From assembly GCA_037974665.1 (NCBI GenBank), contig CM075764.1:86298825-86362824 (forward strand): a DNA stretch of 64,000 nt, in the 5' to 3' direction. Position numbers and translations under genes: made by a program. Below are positions 54,951 to 64,000 of this stretch, piece after piece; position 1 is the first letter of the stretch; each line of letters starts with the position of its first letter. The notes beneath the pieces are model-generated. The model searched no databases. It was given only the letters and a program-made list of their open reading frames with translations, and was not told the DNA's origin. The DNA comes from Ehretia macrophylla (Eukaryota; Streptophyta; Magnoliopsida; Boraginales; Ehretiaceae).

Positions 54951-57321
54951 TGTAATGCCCCGATCTCTCACGAAACCAGGACTCCTATTAATCATGCTAT
55001 TCTCAACCCAGATCCAAAACCGGGCATAAAATTTAGGGAAAACGGACGGAGTTTTCCCTATTTATAGGACTAATCAAAATCCTGCTCGCATCAAGTATAG
55101 TCACATAACAACACCCTAACTCCAACCGTTCAACTTTTTCCAATCTCAAGGCCATCCAAGCCATAGACAAAACATAACTACACGAGCATGCAATCAAAAG
55201 ACAATAAAGTCTATCTTTAGCTATTACATGCCAACTACTCTATCAAATTACATAAGTCCTTAATTTAGTTTACAATTCAACAAAACATACAAGGTTACAT
55301 ACAAGACCACAAGGGTCTCAAAATAGAACATAAGCATATCAAGTCCCATCTTCACAAACAGCTTCCTACCTCAGCAAGATAAGCAACCAACAACACGGCA
55401 CACAAGATAGTTGTTCTAATTGCACCTGATATATGTTAAAACGAGGAATGAGTAACCAAAGTTACTCAGTGAGGGAGGTGATACAGCATACCGAAGAATG
55501 TTTTCATGAGATGCATCAAAGATAATAACATATATAATACAAAATAACAAGGCTAATTAGATAAATATTTAACCACGTATAAAAAGGATACGGTTCTACT
55601 TTGTCTTCAATCACGAGCCACGAGCCAAGATCTTCAAGCAAGTACCGGCAATCCCTTATTCCTCCATAATGGGATACTCCGAATGTACCCCGATCCTACG
55701 ACCCATATCTCTCGAGGTAGGTCCGTATGCCCCAACGAGGTGAACCACGCCTCTAGAGTAGGGGAGTATGCCGCAGCGAGAAAGACACTGGGAAACCATG
55801 GTAGCCGAGGGAGCACGGCAAACCTGACGTCGCCTGTGTTAATCGATACTACCATACCCGAAAAAGTTGTGCAACCCCGAATCACATTCACAAGAGCCAA
55901 GATTTTCAAACATCACATTAGAGGGACGACAAAATAGGCCGCCCTCGCAATTGATCACAATATTAGTCAAATATACACGAAATAGCTATAAAATCACAAA
56001 AGAGGCAAACACCATATTTTCCACAAAACGCTATAGATAGCTTAAACATATCTTTACCATGCATATAAACACCTAACAAGCATCTACAAGTTCATATAAA
56101 CATAAAAACATCCATTATCACCTTTTTCCCTTTGTTAACTATACAACTTTTTCTCCCACACAAAATTCGAGATACCAAATTCACAAGACAATCATTCTAC
56201 ATTCCTAGGAAGGCCAAAAGACATCTATCTAGGCCCTGAAAACCCGCTTTGGAGGCAAAAGCTTAGGTAGGCCCCGAGTGGATTTTAACTACACCTACCC
56301 TATCCGGACCTCAATTTAACACAAGAAAAGCACCAAAAGTGCTTCTAGGCCCCAAGGATACCTAATCTAAAGCCCAAATGTGCCCGGATTTTATTTCGTG
56401 AAAAAACCCCTTTTAAAAGTTAGTTAATTTTGCATTTTAGTTCAATTTCGGGCAATTCAACTTTATGTGAGCTTTTAACTGGTTTCGCTAATATCTAAAG
56501 AACCTAAAAGAAGCATCAATTCACCCTAATTAGCAAGTTATAGCAAAACCCTAGAATTCGTCACTATTCATCATCTCTTTCATGCAATTCAAGCTTTCAA
56601 TCATGAAGTTTGCTAACAAGTCACAAAAGAGAGTTCTATAGGCTATAGAAGTTGTATATCAAGCATCAATAACAATTATTATAACTATACTCAACAAAAC
56701 AAGAATTTCAAATAATTGACATAAACATAAATATGAAAATTTATGCAACTCCCTTACATGTATAAGGTTGTAGGCAAGTGGTGATGCTCCTAGGTGCTCC
56801 AAAGACTCTCCAAAGTCAAGCTAATGGACCAAGATGCAAGATTGAGCAAAGTTTTCTCCTCTTTTTCCCTTCTTGTGGCCGACGGGTAGGTGGACAATTT
56901 GGGCATTTCTTCAATTGTTTTGTATGAGTATGCATGTATATGTGATGTAATATGTATATAGTGTATGTATATGGTTTAAGTTGAGGTCAAATGCTTGCAA
57001 AATGTAGTCAAATGTAGGTCAAAAATCTAATTAAAAGACTAACTAATTTAAACTAATGTTATTCTAATGTTTCACTATCCTACGAACCAAGTTTTATTTT
57101 CGTAACGCGTGTTCCCGACCTCTAAAGCTCAAAACCTCAAGTTCCCGATTCCTTTTATAAGTTACACTATCTATGAAAAATATTAATTCAAGCAAATTAG
57201 ACAGTCAAAAATGTTATAAATAGTAACCCCATTTTCTACTATTTAGAAAATAACACATAAATGCACACAATTTCGACATGAAAGTAGCATACGTAGATGC
57301 ATACGGGTTCGGGGTCTTACA
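54951..57321 (-). mobile_element. 2.4-kb Gypsy-type solo LTR, same family
   Basis: Ends TGTAATGCCCCGATC and TTCGGGGTCTTACA; target duplication ACATG/ACACG with one change (54946-54950, 57322-57326). Without it the host LTR reads on. Shorter than its relatives, so internal deletion or a subfamily difference is likely. Confidence 0.85.
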
Positions 57322-58826
57322 ACACGTGTGAGCTAGAGAGAGAGAGCGCTTTTCTTCTTCATTTTTCTTGTGTGAGAAAGGTGCAAATCGTGTAGGTGGA
57401 AGAAGAACTCTATTTATAGATATTGAATAGCCTTAGTAGTTAATACAAGCTAAACTAGGGTTTGGATTCTTAGCTCATAAGCCAATCCTATGCATCTTTG
57501 GACTTAGCTAGCCCAATAGCATAATAAATAAAACTACTAACTTTTCCATCTTCTCTCATTTACACGTGTGGACCTAGCCTAGGTAGGCTAGGCGCCAACT
57601 AGGCCAAAGTGACTTAATCCATGTATTATTTTGCTAATTAATTAAATTCTAGTTTTCACATTATCCATAACTAATCCAAAATAGGAAATTCTCCAAAATA
57701 GGATACTAAGTTGTAATTGGATACTTTAATTTAGCAACTCTAAATACAATAAGTATATAGAAAACTTTAACACACATCCAAAATGAAATAGGCTAGAAGA
57801 GGAACCAAAAGACATAAACAACTTGGCAACTAAAATGACCAAAATGCCCCTGTTAACCCCATAGCACATTTAGGCTTTTCAACATGACTTATTCTACTAA
57901 AAAGTTACAGCTGCATTCCAAGATGTTTATTGCTAAATACAGAAGCTCGTCATACTAAGTATGACTTTTGTCTACGACCGACTAAGTAAAATGACCAAAA
58001 TACCCCTCCATATAACACTCACAATCAAGAAAGACATTACAAATACTATTTCTTTTCTTGAGACATCTAAATCCTTTAAGTAACTATCCACTGAATAAGT
58101 AACACTTGATCTAGGGAGCGACCCACAAACCAAATATCCGACATACTCCTATAGTACATCACTGAGCTCATATTAGGACAATCTACTGGATAATCACAAG
58201 GGAGCGATTATTTCGTCAAGCGATGACATAGATTCTCTATTGCATACACACGTCCCAACTAGTCAAACCCATACGCCCAACACACAGAGCTATTGACCCA
58301 TAACTGAGGTCTCACCCATAGTGTATCAAAGCATATGAACCTGATTTCGTCAGTTCATCCACATATGCTCAAGATTAAGAGTATTGATCACTTAGTAGCA
58401 TAAGGTATATATTGATCCCTATCTTTGATAGTACCTTTTGGAGAGATCATATCTAAGTGGTCCATTCAATGTGTGACGCACACACTAGTGAGGATTAGTC
58501 CAGAAACCTACCAACGACCAAGGCAGACCACCCTTCACAAGAGACTAACTAGGTATAACCTAGACCTTGACGAAGCACCCAACTCCATCATTCGTTTATG
58601 AACTGATTCTAGAACTAAGTGTCTATAACTTAGACCTTCTGTGCTCGGACACCGTACACCTAAGTCATCCACTATGCATTAAAGGCCTCTATACATCACA
58701 ATTACACATAAATATGATAGAGAGAATATGTATGAATGTAACCGTTTAAATATAAACAATCACAATATGTATTCATTCACTGAAATGTCGTGTGTTAATG
58801 GTCTTTTTGGCATACAAATCCCAACA

Positions 58827-58973
58827 CCAAGTTTCTTTCTTTTGTAGACTAAGCCCTATGCCCACTCGCAGTTCAGGCCCAGAGCCTAACCCCCGATCTT
58901 GGGCTCTATAGTGGTTAAGGAGAAACCCTTGAGGAATTGTAAAGAGAGAGAAAAGAGTTTTTGATAAGCACAA

Positions 58974-59008
<35 letters not shown>

Positions 59009-59390
59009 TGTGATATAATTTGGTTCGATAAATTATAAGTTGTTAATGAATTTTGGGTTGCTTTTGGTTATTTCTTTTATGCATTTTAGTTTGATTTGTT
59101 AACTAAAAAAAATTAGTTTATATGATTTCTTGACATTCAATGCTTCCTAAATAATTACGAGACTAGTGTAAAAGAATCAATCTAGATTATTAATTACATT
59201 TACTGACACGTAGCATCAACAAAAATTATTATTGCGTGAAATAATTAAAAAGGTGTAATATGCATGGTATAAAAGGTTGATCGCACGGAATAATTATTTG
59301 ACAGTGAAATTCATATCCACTAAATATCACACAATTCGACACTCAACCAAGCATTTTCTCTCATTACATTTGTCTATTTACAACTATCAA
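58827..59390. other. Intergenic DNA with a 32-base T run
   Basis: A pure T run spans 58976-59007. It may be the A-tail of a minus-strand retroposed sequence lying to its right, but no family is recognisable. Nothing else defined. Confidence 0.45.
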
Positions 59391-59510
59391 GATAATAATA
59401 AAAATGAGAAAAATGTGTAGATAATAATAAACGGACGTGGAATTGATGTAGATAATAATAAAGATGAGAAAAAGGTGTAGATAATAATAAACGGACGTGG
59501 AATTATTATT
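59391..59510 (+). repeat. 60-bp tandem duplication upstream of the bZIP gene
   Basis: Two units, 59391-59450 and 59451-59510, share GATAATAATAAA..ATGAGAAAAA, TAGATAATAATAAACGGACG and TGGAATT, differing at few bases. Each holds one GGACGTGG, an ACGT-core element of the kind bound by bZIP factors. It lies about 850 bases before the start codon. Confidence 0.85.
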
Positions 59511-60359
59511 AGTCCGTGTGGCCGTTTTCTTCTCTGTCTGGCCATTGCCCATATCAACATGGCACCACATTAATGTACTTGCCATCTTTGTTTTGTCTAT
59601 TACACACACACACACACAAAACACTCAAAACACACACAATGCCTATATGTCGTCTCTCCGAAGCTTCCCATTTCCTCTCTCTCTCTCTTACCGACACCAT
59701 GTGATTTTCCTATTCGATTCCCATTTGTAAAGTTGCTCTCTCTCGACGAGATCTAATCTCCACCTGAAAAGCAAACATACCTGTAAGTCTAAGTCCCCTT
59801 TTTTTCTTTGTTATTTTCTTGAAAACTTTTGGGCCTTTTCCCATTTCTCTTTAGCCTTTTTCTTTTAATGACCATTATCATATAATTTTTATTATAATTC
59901 CTGTTGTGTTATAAATTCTGGGTTTGTATGTAAATTCTATAGCAAATGCTTAAAGTTTGTTTCTTTTTTTCTTTTTAGTGAGATCTTTGTTATTCATGAT
60001 CATGTGTTTAGGCTTTAATTTTGCTTTACTTGGCAGGTAAAATTGGTCTTTGGTCAAAGCTTCGCGTGTATATATTTATAATAGTATTTGTAGAGTGGTG
60101 TGGAAGATAGGGTTTAATGCCCTCTTTTAGCTACATTTGAGGGCAAAATTTAGCATTTTAGGGCTATAGTTAGACACCCTTTTGGTGGATTTAGAAGAAA
60201 AATCAACCGTTTTATTGAAAGATTAAGGTGGTTTAGATTTTGGGTTTTGGTTGGTTCACAAAAGGGAAAAGGTCTTGGTATTTGGTCTTTCTGTATTGTT
60301 GTTTTGGTTAAGTGAGGTTTTGGTGTTAAGATTTACTGGGTTTGGAGATTTTCGTGTAG
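59511..60359 (+). promoter_or_regulatory. Proximal promoter and 5' UTR of the bZIP gene
   Basis: Contains (CA)n at about 59604-59640 and a CT-rich run CTCTCTCTCTCT at 59675-59690, frequent in plant core promoters and leaders without a TATA box. ACCTGTAAGTCTAAG at about 59781 is a good splice donor. Acceptors TTGGCAG (60036) or TTTTCGTGTAG directly before the ATG could end a 5' UTR intron of about 250 or 580 bases. The intron is inferred, not shown. Confidence 0.5.
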
Positions 60360-61036
60360 ATGGATAAGCCTCAGAATCATGGGGGTAGTTCGCTGCCTCC
60401 ATCGGGAAGGTATTCAGTGTTTTCGCCACCAGGGAGTAGTTTTAATGTAAAACCAGAGCCGTCAGGATCGAATTTGCCTCCATTGGGACCCGGGGCCAGT
60501 GGTGCGTCTGATTCAAGTCGGTTCAGCTATGATATCAGCCGAATGCCTGATAACCCACCGAAGAATTTGGGGCATAGACGTGCTCATTCGGAGATTCTGA
60601 CACTTCCAGATGACATTAGCTTTGATAGTGATCTTGGTGTTGTGGGTGGATTGGATGGGCCTTCATTTTCAGATGAGACTGAAGAAGACTTGCTCTCTAT
60701 GTATCTTGATATGGATAAGTTCAATTCATCATCTGCCACTTCTTCTTTTCAAGTGGGTGAATCATCCTATTCAAGAGTCATGGCCACAGCCTCTGGCTTG
60801 TCAGCAAGTCCAGCACCTACATCAGTGGCCCAACCAACTGAGAATGTGGCTCCCGCTGTTAGTGAGAAGCCCAGAGTTAGACATCAGCATAGCCAGTCCA
60901 TGGATGGCTCAACTACTATCAAGCCTGAGATGCTTACCTCAAGTACAGAGGAGCCGTCTTCATCTGACTCAAAGAAGGCCATTTCTGCTGCCAAGCTTGC
61001 TGAGCTTGCTCTTATTGATCCAAAGCGGGCAAAGAG
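60360..61036 (+). CDS. Group I bZIP transcription factor (PosF21/VIP1-like), exon 1
   Basis: The first 225 codons: [37 protein letters not shown] followed by [57 protein letters not shown] and [20 protein letters not shown]. These blocks are diagnostic of the PosF21/RF2a/VIP1 group of plant bZIPs, and PosF21 of Arabidopsis is the closest that I recall. GHRRAHSE and RHQHSQS are R-x-x-S sites that in this group are phosphorylated and bound by 14-3-3 proteins, holding the factor in the cytosol until a stimulus. The exon ends AAAGAG/GTAATAAG within the Arg codon after PKRAK, just where this group splits the basic region. The DNA-binding basic region and leucine zipper lie in later exons outside the window. 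The exon is intact. Confidence 0.92.
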
Positions 61037-64000
61037 GTAATAAGAAATCTATCTCGGGCAAAAAAGAAATACTATATTGTAATATAAAGCTCTTAAAAAT
61101 TCAGTGTCTCGTGTGAATTAATTCCAGTCTTTGTTTATGAATTCTAATATTCATTTGAGGTATTGGTACTCTAAAGATGCACCATATAATAAGTCGCACG
61201 AGTAGACAATATGCATGTTAGAATAAACTGTAATCATTTATATCTGTAGGTGTTATGTGCTTTTTAATGCATGAATATCTTGTAATATCAACAAATGTAA
61301 AGAAAGCTATATATTGGCTAAGAAGTTAGAGAGTCCTACTTGAACATCCATATATGTTATTGACCAAAATGATTACAAAGCAGGTAATTACCTCAAAGTG
61401 CTTGTAATTGGCATGCTGTTGAATTCGCTTTTTCCTATTTGTTTTTTAACAATGAGATTTTCTCCATCCTATGTGAGACATCTAGCTCATGTTTATTTAC
61501 ATGTTGCAGCTTCTTACGACTGTTTTAGACCATTAAGAAATATTTAATGCAGTCAAAAGAAAGCTTTTAGTTGACACAATTGACTGTGCGTACATGTTTA
61601 AACAAGCTATCATCTGTGTCTAGGTTGTGTTTAATGTGGAAATAATGCTTGTAGTTCACAAATTATGAATTATAAGCTTTAATAATTTAAATTGCTCAAA
61701 GTTGAATGAGTATTAAAGACAAGTCTTACAGTGATAAATTCTAACACGTGTTTAACATGAAACAAATTCCTTCTTACACTTTATTGTGTGTCTTGTAGGT
61801 GTCCAAATGGCCATTGTCAAATCTAGTATATATACTACATTGAAAATAGTGCTAGTAACTAATGCAATCTAAAATGAAGCCTTTAGATCTGAATGTGGAC
61901 ATAGTTGAGTTAGTTTTACATATACATCCCAAAAATTCATTGCTAGTGTCTATCACGTTCAAAAAGGAAACGATGCCTTCTTGCAGTTTATCATGCTTCT
62001 TAAATTCTATTAACGTGTTCATATCTAAATATATAACATAACCTTCCATGAATGACTTTGAAGTGATCCCCAGTTACTGATTCTAATTAAACATTTACAA
62101 ACTGGTATGCTTTTTGAGTATGTTCGTATTTGTTATGTCCAAGCGTCATTCATTGGCTTCATGGGTGAATGTAAAGGCGAACTTCCTCACAATTCAATCT
62201 TGAAGGAAAATCTCTTCATCGCCTTTTTATGATATCGAAAATTCTTGAATTATTTGTGTAATATGCATTTACACATTCATATACACAACGTACATCTACA
62301 TATATCTGATATTGCATTAGTTCATGCACACACACATTACGTTAAGACTGCGTGCCTAATTAGACGTATGCCCTCTGTCCCATTTCTATCATCACACTTT
62401 CTATTTTAAGATGTTTGAAGTGATGTCACCTTTTCAGAAATAACAATGCTGTTTCCATTTTCTGTTTCCAATAATATCCTAATGTAAGCTAAACTACAAC
62501 CACAAGTTTTACATTGATAAAAATGTGTAGGACAATTTGGTCGCTTTATACAGAAAAAAAAAAAGAGCAAAAAAAGTTGACTTTTCCTTAAATTTTGTGC
62601 CGGACTCATAGGTGACCACATAAGTGGGACGGAGGTACTACATGGTATGTTTGTTAAAATTTGTTTGAGCCACATAATAAAATTTGTGCTGGGCAGTTTT
62701 AATTGCAACACTCAACTATGGCTATTCTTGATATCCTGAAAATCTGTAGTAGGACATCAGATTTTGTCTCTTATGTTTTTTGATTGTCTATTAAGTTTGG
62801 TTAATGACTTGATAGTAATAATTCAAATATTGGCATAAAGGAGTCTTGAGTACGAGTCATACGATGACTCTTGTGAATCTTAAATATGAGATAGCTTTCT
62901 TTGGTAATATGACTATCCGCATCTATGATTAGCATTTTTGTGTATACCAGACACAGGTTCAATGGCAATTGATTCTTTTCATGTACGTTCTTCATATATT
63001 CCTCTTCCAAATGGATGGAAGTTACACAATTGTTTTCATGCTTGGTTTAGTGTAAGACCCTTTTGGCATTAAATCCATGCATTGAAGAACAATGGAGTCC
63101 CTATCCATCATTCTGTATATATATGCATGTAATTTAGATGAGAGGTGGTGTGCACGAAACAAGGGAACTTGCCATCTATTTTTATTTTTTAATTAAAATT
63201 CTGTTTTTCGCTCTTTTCTTTGGCTTCAGTGCTTTTTTATGTCATTTCTTTTAAACACTTTTTCCATTGCTCAAAAGGCTTCCTTCCTGCCATCCACTTG
63301 CTACCGGTCTTAATAATCTCAATGTTTTATATAGTGGAGGTGAGAAGTGATATCTGTTTGCATAGTGTTCTTATGTGGTTTTTGAAGTTGTAACTTATAT
63401 GGTTGCCTCACTTACCATTTCTGTTTTGTGTTGTTGCACTGAATAACATCTGACATATGATTTTACTATCAATTAGATTATACATTATGATTTTCTCCAA
63501 ATTTCTCCCCGATTCTTTTTTATTTATTTATGGGGCTTGTGGCAGTGTTATCTGCTAAGCTTACTGGGGTAAATGTCAATTCTGGATGTTTCGTGGTCAC
63601 TTTGGTATGAAAGGATTCAGTAGTGGGCAAACTGTTAGCTTTGTGTATTTCATTTCTTATGTGGTTCGGAATTACTTATCTGCGGTCAATTAGGTTTTCT
63701 CATGAACTCTAACTTGGTTCTCTGCCTCTAGGATTATACTCTCGTTTTAACTGATGCATTAAGTTGATAATTTATCAACAGATTCTGATGACCATACTAA
63801 GGCCTTGTTAAAGTCTAAAAGACATAAAAATAGTATGTAACTCAATTTTTACTTGTTTGAAGTTGTCAAAGTGTTGCCTGTGGTGCACCCGGTGTACTCG
63901 TATTTTCTGTGTTTCTTTTGGTCTTTTTCTTTTTTTCATGGCGTTGGTTTTTAGGTGCTGCTAATTCTGTTGATTTTTCAACCATTTATGCTCTTTTTTG
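61037..64000 (+). other. First coding intron of the bZIP gene, running off the window
   Basis: No sequence for the expected basic region (IWANRQSAARSKERK) appears in any + frame before the window ends, so the intron is at least 2.96 kb. It is T-rich, as plant introns are. ORFs within it have no recognisable motifs. It contains one MITE (62369-62638). Confidence 0.75.
62369..62638. mobile_element. Stowaway-like MITE in the bZIP intron
   Basis: Ends TGCCCTCTGTCCCATTT and, in reverse complement, GTACCTCCGTCCCACTT; these match the Stowaway consensus CTCCCTCCGTCCCA and each other at about 12 of 17 positions. A TA dinucleotide flanks each side (62367-62368 and 62639-62640), as for Tc1/mariner-derived MITEs. 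270 bases, no ORF. Confidence 0.7.

Larger units (their letters stand above)
50758..58826 (-). mobile_element. Copia-type solo LTR split by two nested solo LTRs
   Basis: The outer ends are TGAAGGTGCATGC (50758) and CAAATCCCAACA (58826), with target duplication CCAAG on both sides (50753-50757, 58827-58831). On the minus strand it begins TGTTGGGATTTGTATGCC, a common Copia LTR start, and has CTATAAATAGAG (about 57410) as promoter box. Removing the two insertions leaves about 1.88 kb. No PBS lies next to the left end, so it is a solo LTR rather than one end of a full element. Confidence 0.8.

Noticed and set aside
58976..59007. T run as the tail of a recent retrogene
   Set aside because: No recognisable body on either side and no target duplication; kept only as a homopolymer note.
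60610..61116. 168-codon + frame overlapping the bZIP exon
   Set aside because: Shadow of the bZIP frame; the other frame carries the conserved group I blocks.

Overview
The window looks like nuclear DNA of a flowering plant, most likely a eudicot. It is AT-rich, its genes have introns, it carries a MIR169 hairpin, a NAC gene and a group I bZIP gene, and much of it is LTR retrotransposon of Copia and Gypsy type, with LINE pieces and small DNA transposons. There is no bacterial, organellar or CRISPR architecture. Only three host loci can be supported: a complete three-exon NAC-family gene (6070-7333, +), a MIR169 precursor (about 12751-12856, +), and the first coding exon of a PosF21-like bZIP gene (60360-61036, +) whose remaining exons lie beyond the window.

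Layout. 1-4066 is gene-free apart from a decayed tRNA-Asn-like fragment and a small DNA transposon. 4067-17255 plus 33935-34600 is a local duplication cluster. The NAC promoter and exon 1 exist once in + orientation with the whole gene (copy 1), once inverted with an intact exon 1 only (copy 2, 14070-16905), and once more next to that in the same inverted orientation with a frameshifted exon 1 (copy 3). Copy 3 is split by a retrotransposon. MIR169 lies between the two inverted arms.

17256-33929 is one Tat-lineage Gypsy element with 352/344-bp LTRs and the target duplication AACTT. It carries decayed gag, RT, RNase H and integrase, a 61-bp tandem repeat, and an antisense accessory ORF with its own TATA-like box. 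Two younger insertions sit inside it: a 3.35-kb solo LTR within the RNase H region and a 4.7-kb gag-only Copia element with 779/752-bp LTRs. 36358-46736 is a minus-strand Copia element with dead RT and integrase motifs. Beyond its 3' LTR a second PBS and leader follow, so it is a tandem LTR-internal-LTR-leader array, and that LTR also carries a 1.22-kb hAT-type insertion. 46960-50330 holds LINE remnants. 50758-58826 is a Copia-type solo LTR with two Gypsy-type solo LTRs nested in it.

58827-64000 is genic again: a promoter region with a 60-bp tandem duplication, the bZIP first coding exon, and a long first intron holding a Stowaway-like MITE. The host genes do not form a pathway together. The main story is structural: duplication of a NAC 5' end in inverted orientation around a microRNA gene, then several layers of datable nested insertions. 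All calls come from reading motifs, repeats and target duplications by eye; no database search was run.
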